A program made the translations under genes and the position numbers. A stretch of 22,587 nt of DNA from Rhodocollybia butyracea (taxonomy: Eukaryota; Basidiomycota; Agaricomycetes; Agaricales; Omphalotaceae). The notes under the pieces were generated by a model, which did no database searches, was not told where the DNA came from, and saw only the letters and a program-made list of their open reading frames with translations. The stretch spans positions 1 through 22,587 of the forward strand of contig JADNRY010000885.1 in assembly GCA_015501585.1 (NCBI GenBank), in the 5' to 3' direction. This document shows, in pieces, positions 9,313-17,657 of the stretch (positions are counted from its first letter, which is position 1; each line of letters begins with the position of its first letter).

Positions 9313-10124
9313 ATGATAGCCACTGATTCCAGTGTCGCAAAACCTGACTCGTCCATGGACAAATCAACTGAAGCTCCTCTCTCAGGATTCTCTTCAGATC
9401 GGGTATGTTGTTGCAGCTATTACATTTTCCATATCTCGTCTGACTTTTCAACAGGATGCCACAACTTCTCCTCCACCATATACCAACGCCGCTTCATCTT
9501 CTACTCCGCGGCCATCCGTGCTTCCAGGAAATCCCAAAACATATAATTTCTTTGCATTGATCCGAACACACAACCCTCTCAAAGCAACATCTGTCCTTGA
9601 CCCGTCGCTGGAAATTCCTAGAGCTTGGCTCCCTCCTTTGCTCAAAGGAGAAACAGAAGAGACTCGCAGCAATTTCTACATCAAATCTGAACATGGAGAT
9701 GTTACTTTGGAGTTGTATCTTTTGGACAAGCCAATAGTCGGAGGGCGAAAGAAAGTCCTACTGAATGCATCATCCACTTACAAGTCTACTTTGGTACATA
9801 TCGTGAGCTGAACCTTCCTTTCCTAATTGGTTCGCCACAGCTCGATCACTCCATTCACAGCACAGGGATGGTCCATCTCCGCCCTTTGTTTTGCACTTGC
9901 ACTCTACTACTACCTCCAAAGCTGAAAATATCACAGTCAAGAATACCGCGTTCGTTCAAAGGCACGATCACCGCGGGCTCAATTCATGGTCCTGTTTCGA
10001 TGTCGCCTGCTATTTCCGTCGAGCCTACCTCTTCAGTGACTTGTTGGGGGTTAAACACCTTTATGTTGGAGATATCACTGGGATCATGATAGTTTTAAAG
10101 CCAAACGTTATAAAAGCATACTAA
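9313..10124 (+). CDS. DUF7330-family protein A2, C-terminus replaced by foldback-element sequence
   Basis: Exons are 9313-9402, 9455-9802 and 9861-10124; introns are 52 and 58 nt, and all junctions are phase 0. As printed the spliced frame is open for 233 aa. Exons 1-2 are close to A3. In exon 3 an extra A at 9939-9940 and a missing C at 10016-10017 cancel out, leaving about 26 out-of-frame residues (NTAFVQRHDHRGLN and on) before the family frame returns at YLFSDLLGVKHLYVGDITG. Soon after this the foldback insertion begins, and the last dozen residues (MIVLKPNVIKAY) come from it. The family's FEDEDF end is therefore missing and stranded at 10668-10834. The intact frame does not show the protein works. 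Confidence 0.7.
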
Positions 10125-10667
10125 CCTAGGGAAAAAAGTGCATGCAGCTGGTTCTGGAATTAAATATAATATCATGGTAAGGTGCATTTACATAATGAAA
10201 ATAATTTATTAACTGTGTTTTTCAAGCCTGATTTATGTATTGTAAAGTAGATGTGATCTGGTAACCAAATTTTTAATTGTATACAGCTCACAGACGCCCA
10301 TGTGCACATTTGATTTGGGCGCCTGTGAGCTGTATACAATCAAAATCTTGATGACCACATCAAATTTACTTTATACTAATGTAAGAATACCTTTATACAC
10401 TGTTTCATAAGTAGAGATTATTTTATTAGGCAACTACGGGTATATGATGTTTTTGAAACTGGTATAACCGCCGTTTTCACGGTTCTGACCAGTTTTGCAC
10501 GGGTTATTCCCAAACAGTTCAAAACCGCATAACTGCACTGAACCGGCACCGGTGAGGCGGTTTTATCAGTTCAGTGAAGGTTTGCTGAAATTAAAAAAAT
10601 ACCACCGTGCAGTTATCGTTTGCCCAAAATGGCTGACAAACCGAACCGCACCGCACTTAAAACCCTA
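10088..10667. mobile_element. Foldback/MITE-like insertion in A2 exon 3, about 580 bp
   Basis: A2 tracks its paralogs up to about 10085 and again from about 10668. Between them lies unrelated AT-rich DNA bounded by ATCAT at 10083-10087 and 10668-10672, a possible 5-bp target duplication. Its edges are weakly inverted (GATAGTTTTAAAG left; inverted right GATTAGGGTTTTAAG). Inside, 10241-10300 and 10316-10375 are 60-nt arms of a strong inverted repeat (central TTGTATACAGCTCACAG). A second, GC-richer hairpin region with AACCGCC/GGCGGTT lies at about 10465-10565. There is no ORF. About 36 nt of the gene expected from A3 are missing at the junction. Confidence 0.65.
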
Positions 10668-10834
10668 ATCATGGATGTGCAGAATCAGCTTTGAAGATGA
10701 AGACTTTGCTGTAAAGCTTGATGAAGTCGTGACAAAGCCTGCTAAAAAGCCTACCGCTAAAAAATCCTACTGCGAAAAAGCCTACTGTGAAAAAGCCTAC
10801 TGCAAAGCCTGACACAGGTTGTGTTGTTGCATGA
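10668..10834 (+). pseudogene. Orphan 3' end of A2 with Lys/Pro tail
   Basis: This continues A2 exon 3 beyond the foldback insertion: ISFEDEDFAVKLDEV, then a Lys-rich stretch of units like KKPTA/AKKP with one frame slip in an A run (about 10760-10767), ending PDTGCVVA and TGA at 10832-10834. The end matches A1 (GCVVG) and A3 (GCLIA). The following 3' flank (TTATCTTGTATTTTTGG) is shared with A1 and A3. Cut off from the start codon, it cannot be translated as part of A2 unless the insertion is spliced out. Confidence 0.6.
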
Positions 10835-11029
10835 ATTATCTTGTATTTTTGGTATGTATCTTGGACTAGTATCAGCTATCATCATGGAATTATGAATGTT
10901 TTGTCTTTTAGTTTTGTATTTGAGATGTTTTTGCAGATTTTCACTCTATCCTAGTTCCAGAGTTTTTGGTTGCAAATACGGTTCCTGTTGAATTTAATGT
11001 TTAAACAGGGCTTTGCATGAACAAATGAT

Positions 11030-11151
11030 GTAGCGCTTCTACGATATCTCGTCAGTCCGATCGGCTACGTCTTGCCGCTGGTGGACTACTATTATCTCTG
11101 TACTTTTGTCTATCAACTGCTAGTAAACAGACTGTCGCTGACACGGTAACC
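11030..11151 (+). pseudogene. Type B gene remnant of unit 2, left part
   Basis: The upstream block of type B genes (TAGCGCTTC, GATATCTC, GTCAGTC, then CTTTTGTCTATCAACTGCTA) matches 15716-15850. It stops exactly at the target duplication GTAACC (11146-11151) of the transposon that follows and resumes at 13074. No coding frame is left. Confidence 0.6.
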
Positions 11152-13073
11152 TGTAAAGCGCAGGAACGGTCAGCTTCGTTAGCCGACGTTTTGGCCTGAT
11201 CCGAATGCTGCCGGACCCAAGACCCCAAGTACCCTTCACATGACCTGTGACACAGACGTCGGCCTTTGCCGTATGTTGGTGGAAAACCCAAGGCAAACCC
11301 CGAAGAGGGGATCAAGCGGTGAAGCCTGTATATGATACATCGAGCCGTGCGCGCGAGCTTGTTTGCCATCTGGGCCCAGATTGGGATTTGGATCCAAAGA
11401 CCCAAAACTCAGCTGCCATGCCCCAACCCCGGTGAGCGCCTGTTAGCAGACGCGTCGTGTCAAGCTTCCAAGTCGCGTCGTTTTCTCCAAGTTATATATG
11501 ATTAATATACATGTAATAGGCTAGTAAACGGAACCAATATCCCGACACGTTACAATGCCCTAATCCGACGTGAATATCCCCACAAGCAATTATTTGGGTT
11601 GAACGCTACTATTACGTTAAGCTTCTCTGTTACATGATCAACTGATTCTGAACCCTAGATAAGGAGGAGAAAGCCCAGGATAGCACCAATAACAATGTTC
11701 ATTGAGCTTTGGAAGCTCAGTCCGCTTAGTGACGTAGGAGGATTGGCCGAGATTACTTTTTTTTCCTGACCGCTGAAATAGATTGGATCGAGGTGAACAC
11801 AAGAGTCGTCCTGAAGAGACTAGATTGGCATATCACAAAGGTACGGAGGAGGAACACAAAGAGTCCAATGGTCCATTAAAAGTATTTGAAGGAATACTGT
11901 ACATTAGAATATAAAAAACGGTTATCACTTGTAGTTAGTAGGTGCTAGTCTGGGGTGGATCTCACCATCCACTCGTGCCAGCGCCATTGTTGTTAGTAGG
12001 GAAGCCAGCGCTGAGTCCTGGGATGCACAGGGACGCAATGTTAGAGTTACAATCTTTCTTGTTGTTGACCATGGAGTCAAAGGTGATGGAGTCTTAGGGA
12101 GGCCTTGCATTAGGAGTAGCTTTCATACCGGATAGTACAGCTGGGCATCGGCTGTCGATGTACCAAATGAAGTAGGCCAAGTTGGCAAAGTTTCTGAAGC
12201 AGAGAACAATGTGGGCGGGGTTGGTTCCTGAAACCCAATATGCCACATAGAGCATCCCAAGGTGGATGTTGCTGCCTATTGATGCGAAGATCATCTTGGT
12301 GGTGTTTCCAGGAGTCTCTGAGGGTTGCAGACCTTTGAACAGAACATCAGTGGTGTCGGCAGTGAGGTTAGGTCTTTGGTGATGGGGTAGGTAGGCTCAG
12401 GGAGTCTGCGCTTCTCCGAGGTACTAGCGATCCCCTGCGCAGATGCAGGGAAAGGGTTAGGTTGAACATGCTCAGAGCCTCGAGCCGTCGAGCCGGAGCA
12501 GGCCAGTTGCCCAACGTTCCCATAGAGTTGGGAGTCATGGATGTATTACTGTTATTTGGTGGTAGCAGGGAATTTGGTCAGGAAGGCTAATGATGTAGTC
12601 CCGTAGCTCACTTAAGCCCACTTGGAGGGAAGAGATATTGGTTTGGATGGATGTTCGGACATCCATGAGCCTACCGCTGAGGGTGTTATAGACATCCCTA
12701 AATTCTTCATTCTCTGCCTGGGAAACAGGAGAAGGAGAAGGTGTCACACCGGGGAGGGTTGTCTGCGAGTCCTGAAGGATTCTCATGATTTGAGGGTCGA
12801 CGTTGTCAGTGATGTGTCCGATGATGTTGGTCACGTCTATGATACAGGTGTCCACGGTGGAGGTCGCTACTCGGCGGTAGAGATATAGTGTCATATTGAA
12901 CATGTTTCATTCGTGCGGAATCTGAATGCTCCAGCAAGGATTCACATCGATGGTATGGCCATTGCCTTATGTATGAGCAATCATCTATGAGTCACGTCAT
13001 GCGGTGGCAGAAGTCCATCATTAGTTAAGCCTCGCCAATCATGTTTTGAAGCTGACCGCTCCTGCTTGCAATA
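11152..13073. mobile_element. Non-autonomous TIR DNA transposon, copy 2 (1922 bp, 6-bp TSD)
   Basis: It has the same termini as the element at 1923-4267 (TGTAAAGCGCAGGAACGG left, CGCTCCTGCTTGCAATA right), flanked by GTAACC at 11146-11151 and 13074-13079. The empty site can be read from the paralogous type B remnant at about 15838-15855, which continues across the junction without the element. The left 540 bp match copy 1; the interior from about 11740 to 12990 is unrelated and contains a decayed gene on the minus strand. Different interiors between shared ends suggest internal replacement or capture. There is no recognisable transposase. Confidence 0.85.
11935..12903 (-). pseudogene. Decayed gene of unknown family inside transposon copy 2
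   Basis: Read on the minus strand, 12903-12535 is open for 122 aa. It has a hydrophobic/helical N-terminus (MFNMTLYLYRRVATSTVDTC), a Pro/Ser linker (VTPSPSPVSQAENEEF) and a heptad-like helix (MDVRTSIQTNISSLQVGLSE). After frame changes around 12530 and 12370, a second open stretch (12294-12094) is compact and aromatic (GMLYVAYWVSGTNPAHIVLC, then FIWYIDSRC). It ends in a stop but continues in the same frame (DSITFDSMVNNKKDCNSN) to about 11965. Together this looks like one protein of roughly 300 residues with an N-terminal helical part and a C-terminal globular part. I do not recognise it. A captured host gene, the element's own cargo, or another inserted sequence are all possible. Confidence 0.4.
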
Positions 13074-13360
13074 GTAACCGACCTTGAAAAAATCAGCAGA
13101 GGCTCCTTTTCTCAAGCCTTTTCTAGCGTCGTATGCTATTGCAATCACATTTGTCTAAATTACCGGTTTAGCTCCATCTTCCACTGGACCCACTCGGACA
13201 TCATGCGTGCTTCCACAGGACGCCAAAACAGATAACTCTATCAAAGGGGACTCATGATTCAATATCCCACCAATTAGCTTCCCCTTTTACCCGGAGACGA
13301 AGCGGAAGAGACTCGCAATAATTTCCATATTAAATGAGTAAAAGGAAACGTCACTCTAGT
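13074..13360 (+). pseudogene. Type B gene remnant of unit 2, right part
   Basis: It resumes immediately after the transposon (CCGACCTTGAAAAAATCAGC) and matches 15845-16095: a degenerate intron 1 (TGCTATTGCAATCACATT), then exon 2 debris with TTCCCCTTTTACCCGGAGAC and GAAGAGACTCGCAATAAT, corresponding to the family phrase LPPLPxGExEETRxN. Stops and deletions interrupt every frame. Exon 3 is absent. Confidence 0.6.
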
Positions 13361-13412
13361 ATTAGGGAACTGTCGCAGGTCTATTCTAGATATACATAGT
13401 AGTATTATGGAC

Positions 13413-13690
13413 TATTATTCACCGGCCTATGCGATTCGTGCATCTCAATTATGTCGTAAAAGCCAGTGTTTTGCTTGCGCCTTCCAGGCATGTGTTTAGC
13501 GCGATACGTGTAGCTGGGGCCCCGACTGTTCCTAAATGGAACCACGTCAGTTACACCACCCTGGACAAGACGAGAATTTTACGCTTTACAGTTAGACATT
13601 GTTATAACTGGCAGGGAAGGAGAAGGATCAGGGCCTTTGGGTGTTTTTGAGCCACATGTTTCTTGATCAACGCATCTTCACAAGTCGTGT
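13413..13690 (-). pseudogene. Truncated NBP35 5' copy, unit 3
   Basis: On the minus strand it matches the NBP35 intron 2/exon 2 border (CGGTGAATAATAG) and exon 2 (CCAAAGGCCCTGATCC, TAAAATTCTCGTCTTGTCC). The Walker A coding stretch is replaced by the GACTGTTCC module at about 13470-13560. The cysteine motif codons at 13660-13690 are degraded. Exon 3 is absent. The stretch 13691-13956 to its right is the decayed exon 1/promoter region leading into A3, with a conserved pre-start block (AAATTGACCATCTTTGTATC, GTATAACTTGCAGCAAG). Confidence 0.7.
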
Positions 13691-13956
13691 GTGAACTTAT
13701 GTAGTCTCCCCTACTTATTAGGTTATACACTGACGAGCCATACGGATGTGTCAGTCCGGCATCAATCAAAGTTCATTCGCTGGCCGGCACTCTTCAGTAC
13801 CAAAAAATCGCCCCCCTGCATTGTAATGGCATGGGAAATCAACGGCGCCGGTCCTTCCCCCCGGTATGAAAGGAAACAAGCGTCTCAGAGACACCTTAAA
13901 TTGACCATCTTTGTATCTCCCAGATCCTTCAAGTTGTATAACTTGCAGCAAGCACG

Positions 13957-15543
13957 ATGGCCACTGATTCCAGTATCACAAAATCTGACTTGTCCATGGA
14001 CAAATCGACTGAAGCTCCTCTCTCAGGATTCCCTTCAGATCTGGTATGTGTGCAGCTACATTTTCCATATCTCGTCTGACTTTTCAACAGGATGCCACAA
14101 CTTCTCCTCCACCATATAGCAATGCCGCTTCATCATCTCCTCCTCGATCCTTCATGCTTCCAGCAAAGAATAAACCATGTAATTTCTTTGCATTTACCCG
14201 AACACACAACCCTCTCAAAGCAACATCTGTCCTTGACCCGTCGCTGGAAATTCCTAGAGCTTGGCTCCCTCCTTTGCTCAAAGGAGAAACAGAAGAGACT
14301 CGCAGCAATTTCTATATTAAATCTGAATACGGAGATGTTACTTTGGAGTTGTATCTTCTGGACAAACCAATAGTCGGAGGGCGAAAGAAAGTCCTACTGA
14401 ATGCATCATCCACTTACAAGTCTACTTTGGTACATATCGTGAGCTGAACCTTCCTTTCCTAATCGATTCACCACAGCTCAATCACTCCATTCACAGCACA
14501 GGGATGGTCTATCTCCACCCTTTGTTTTGCACTCGCACTCTACTACCACCCCCCCAGTTGGAAATATCATAGTCAGAATACCGCGTTCGTTTAAAGGCAC
14601 AATCACTGCAGGCTCAATTCATGGTCCTGTTTCAATGTCGCCCGCTATCTCCCGTCAAGCTTACGTCTTCAGTGACTTGTTGGGGGTTAAACGCCTTTAT
14701 GTTGGGATACCACTGCGATAAATGATGAGACGGATGATGCACTGGTTCTGAATAATCATCATGGATGTGTCAGAATCAGCTTCGAAGATGAAAACTTTGC
14801 TGCAAAGCCTGACAAGGTTGCTGCAAAGCCCAACGAGGTTGCTGCAAAGCCCGATGAAGTGGCTGCAAAGCCCGATGAAGTGGCTGCAAAGCCCAATGAA
14901 GTGGCTGCAAAGCCCAATGAAGTGGCTGCAAAGCCCGACGAAGTTGCTGCAAAGCCCAATGAAGTTGCTGCAAAGCCTGATGAAGTTACTGCAAAGCCTG
15001 ACAAAGTTGCTGCAGAGCCTGATGAAGTTGCCGCAAAGCCTGCTGCAAATTTTGCCACAAAGGCTACTGCAAAGCTTGCCGCAAAGGCTGCTGCAAAGCT
15101 TGCCACAAAGCCTGCCCCAAAGCCTGCCCCCACTGTAAAGCTTTGCCCCAAAGCCTGCCCCAAAGCTTGCCACCAAGCCTGGTGCAAAGCTTGCCCCAAA
15201 GCCTGGTGCAAAGCTTGCCCCAAAGCCTGCCCCAAAGCCTGCCCCAAAGCCTGCCCCAAAGCCTGCCCCAAAGCCTGCTGCAAAGCTTACCGCAAAGCCT
15301 GCTGCAAAGCTTGCCGCAAAGCCTGCTGCAAAGCCTGCTGCAAAGCTTACCGCAAAGCCTGCTGCAAAGCTTACCGCAAAGCCTGCTGCAAAGCTTGCCA
15401 CCAAGCCTGCTGCAAAGCTTCAAGCCGCAAAGCCTGCCACAAAGCCTGCTGCAAAGCTTGCCGCAAAGCCTGCCACAAAGCATGCTGCAAAACCTGCTGC
15501 AAATCTTGCCACAAAGCCTGACACAGGTTGCCTTATTGCATGA
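13957..15543 (+). CDS. DUF7330-family protein A3 with giant Lys/Ala/Pro tail, frame broken as printed
   Basis: Exons are 13957-14043, 14091-14438 and 14497-15543; introns are 47 and 58 nt, phase 0. The family domain is complete through FEDENF (KPCNFFAFTRTHNPLKATSV, LDPSLEIP, WLPPLL, IVRIPRSFKGTI, FSDLLGVKRLYVG). As printed, a missing G at 14704-14706 causes a stop at 14719-14721, so the protein would end at about 220 aa. Restoring it, and removing one T from 15142-15144, gives 493 aa ending KPDTGCLIA, the same terminus as A1 and A2. The last 247 residues are then a basic tail: eleven AAKPDEV-type heptads, then KPAA/KLAA-type tetrads, resembling the C-terminal tails of linker histones in composition only. 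Exons 1-2 are nearly identical to A2, suggesting recent duplication or conversion. Confidence 0.7.
14799..15525 (+). repeat. Coding minisatellite: 11 x 21 bp, then about 40 x 12 bp units
   Basis: 14799-15029 is eleven tandem 21-bp units (consensus GCTGCAAAGCCCGATGAAGTG, AAKPDEV with D/N and E/K alternation). 15030-15525 is a 12-bp array, (GCC/GCT)(GCA/CCA)AAG(CCT/CTT), encoding A-A/P-K-P/L. Both unit lengths are multiples of three, so copy-number change keeps the frame. All six frames stay mostly open here, which creates spurious long ORFs on both strands. A1 has about one KP unit at this site and the A2 fragment about five, so the tract is length-variable between paralogs. Confidence 0.9.
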
Positions 15544-15715
15544 ATTATCTTGTGTTTTTGGTGTATCATTGGACTATCAGCTATTATCATGGAATTATGA
15601 ATGTTCGTATTCAGTGGTTCATATTCGAGACATTTTTTGTGAATTTTCATTCTATCCTGTCCCACAAATACGGTTCCTGTTGATTTTAATGTTTAAACAA
15701 AATGAATGGTCACGT

Positions 15716-16090
15716 CCCAGCGCTTCTATGATATCACAGTCGTCAGTCAGCTACGTACCTTCTCGTCGTTGGTTGCTTAAATCATCTCTTGCACTTTTGC
15801 CTATCAGCTGCTAGTAAACAGGACCGGCGTCACTGACACAATACCGACCGTTGACAAAAATTAGCAGAGGCTCCTTTTCTAACATTGTCTCCAGACGATG
15901 TATGTTGTTGCAATTATCACAAAGTTTGTCTAAATTACCGGTCTCGCTTCATCTCCCACTCGGACACCATAGGACGCCAAGGCCCAAAACACATAACTCT
16001 ATCAAAGGGACATGCTATTGACTCATGATTCGATATCGCTACCAATTGGCTTCCCCTTTTACCCGGAGACGAAGCGAAAGAGACTTGCAA
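15716..16090 (+). pseudogene. Type B gene remnant, unit 3
   Basis: It has the leader block (CGCTTCTATGATATCAC, GTCAGTCAGCTACGTACC, CTCTTGCACTTTTGCC), then exon 1 debris (AATTAGCAGAGGCTCC), an intron-1-like stretch (TATGTTGTTGCAATTATC at about 15900) and exon 2 debris (ACTCTATCAAAGGGAC, AATTGGCTTCCCCTTTTACC, GACGAAGCGAAAGAGACTTG). No start codon, no continuous frame and no exon 3. It is the uninterrupted counterpart of the unit 2 remnant that received transposon copy 2. Confidence 0.6.
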
Positions 16091-16094
16091 TAAT

Positions 16095-16440
16095 ATAGTA
16101 GTATTCTATTGATTCACTGGCCTATTTGTCAGGACTCCGCAGAAAACATCCTAATTACGCCGTAAAAGCCAGTGTTTTGCTTACGCCTTCCAGGCATGTA
16201 TTTGAGTGGATATGTGTAGCTGGGGCCCGACTGTCCCTATGGGACAATTGCAGTTACCACCACTCACCACCCTCCTTCCTGGACAAGACAAAAGTTTCAG
16301 ATAATTTTACGCTTTACAGTTGGATATTTGTTGTCTGATAACTAGGGAAGGAGAAGGGCCTTTGGGTGTTTTTGAGGCACATATTTCTTGATTGATCTTG
16401 AGATAAGAAAACAAGCGCCCATTACACGTGACTGGACATT
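16095..16440 (-). pseudogene. Truncated NBP35 5' copy, unit 4
   Basis: On the minus strand it matches the NBP35 exon 2 start-of-intron border (CCAGTGAATCAATAG) and exon 2 codons (CAAAAACACCCAAAGGCCC, TGTCCAGGAAGG), with the same internal GACTGTCCC module as unit 3 at about 16205-16280. The Walker A and cysteine codons are lost. The promoter part is kept at 16411-16440, including CACGTG at 16425-16430. Units 3 and 4 share the module at the same place, so they derive from one another. Confidence 0.7.
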
Positions 16441-16480
16441 CAGAGACTCAGACACTGACAGTGAGACACTACTCTGCGCG

Positions 16481-17350
16481 ATTGACCTCCTAACTACGCT
16501 AGCGTCGCAAAACCTGACCCATCCATGGACATATCGACTGAAGCTCATCTCCCAACAATACCTTCAGATCAGGTATGTTATCGCAGCTACATTTTCGATA
16601 TCTTGTCTAACTTTTCAAACAGCACGTAACTTCTCCTCCGCCATATGCCAATTCCGGTCTTTCGTCTTCCACTCTGCCGAAATTCGTGCTTCCAGCGAAC
16701 GTCAAGCGATGTAATTTCGTATCGTTTACCCAAACACGCAACTCTCTTCAAGGAACATATGTCCTTGACCCTTCGCTGGAAATTCCTATCAATTGGCTCC
16801 CCCCTTTGCCTACAGGAGAAACAGACAAGACTCGCAGCAATTTCTATGCTCAATCAGAAGACGGAAATGTGACTTCGGAGTTGTATCTTTTGGACAAGCC
16901 AATACTCAAAAGTCGAAAGAAAGTCCTACTGAATGCATCATCCACGTATGGATCTGTTTCTGTACATATTGTGAGATGAACCTTCGTTTCCTAATCGACT
17001 CACCATGGCTCAATCAGTACATCCACAGCACAGGGAGGGTCCATCTCCGCCCTTTGCTTTGAACGCTACTTCCTCACGCGGAAACATCACGGTCAGGATT
17101 ACCGCGTTCGTTTAGCGGCCCAATCATTGCAGGCTCAAAAAATCGTCGTGTCTCAATGTCTGATGCCATTTCCAGTCAAGCATCAGTCTTCAGTGACTTG
17201 CAGGGGTTAAAAGTGATTTTTGTTGGTGATATCAATGCGATAAACGACCCGATAGACGATGCGATGGTTCTGAATAGTGAAAATGGGTCTATCAGAATCA
17301 TCTTCGAAGATGAAGAAATCGGAAACCGAATGCGTCGCCTTTTTGGATGA
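16481..17350 (+). CDS. DUF7330-family protein A4, start and frame disturbed as printed
   Basis: Exons are 16481-16572, 16623-16970 and 17029-17350; introns are 50 and 58 nt. Exon 2 is fully open and typical (SPPPYANSG, KRCNFVSF, YVLDPSLEIPINWLPPLP, DGNVTSELYLLDKPI). At the expected start the sequence is ATTGACCTCCTAAC: removing one T from each T-containing step would give an ATG and a 30-codon exon 1, matching A2. In exon 3 an extra T at 17099-17100 shifts the frame just before IPRSF; the remaining frame then reads SMSDAISSQASVFSDLQGLK to the end, RMRRLFG. Corrected length is 252 aa. The C-terminus is of the short LFG type, unlike A1-A3. A true loss of the start codon is the alternative. Confidence 0.65.
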
Positions 17351-17409
17351 GTCCGAGGTGATATGTTTTGAATTACGAACGTTCATATTCAAGAGTTCGC
17401 TGCAGGTTT

Positions 17410-17550
17410 TATTCTATACAATACCCAACTCACCCTTAAAAAAGTAGGTATATTGTAGTACAAGACGGCCTTCTGAAGTATTGCAATTGAGGGGGCAAAT
17501 TGAGAGATGGCATGATGATAAGGAAAACCAGCGCCCGTTACACGTGACTG
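17410..17550 (-). pseudogene. NBP35 exon 1/promoter remnant, unit 5
   Basis: From 17438 the sequence follows NBP35 intron 1 and exon 1 (GTAGGTATATTGTAGTACA matches 7068-7087 with small differences; then TTGAGGGGGCAAATTGAGAG). The exon 1 ATG region is still recognisable at about 17508-17514, and the conserved CACGTGACTG lies at 17541-17550. Exons 2-3 are missing. The short stretch to the left (CAATACCCAACTCACCC, 17420-17436) resembles the type B leader of unit 1 at 8448-8466, so the whole unit 4 type B gene has been deleted. Confidence 0.6.
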
Positions 17551-17657
17551 AATATGCGCAGCCAGCGGCGTCAGGGCGCCAGGGTCACTTTACTGCGCAC
17601 CTTTTCCGCTTAAATTGACCATTTTTGTGTCTCCCAACTACTTAACTTGCAGCAAAC

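Noticed and set aside
9041..9451. 136-aa minus-strand ORF with a histidine run
   Set aside because: The His run is the antisense of the (GGT)6 microsatellite at 9124-9141, and the frame overlaps A2 exon 1.
11935..12903. Endogenised viral coat-like protein
   Set aside because: The helical-then-aromatic layout prompted the idea, but no conserved viral motif can be named from the sequence, so it is left as unknown.
14697..15521. Several overlapping long ORFs on both strands (up to 235 aa on minus, 223 aa on plus)
   Set aside because: They are products of the 21-bp and 12-bp arrays, whose unit lengths are divisible by three and lack stops in all frames. Only the AAKPDEV/AKPA frame joins a recognisable domain upstream and a conserved terminus downstream.
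14799..15525. CRISPR-like or satellite array
   Set aside because: Units are contiguous with no unique spacers, and the sequence is coding-compatible and eukaryotic.
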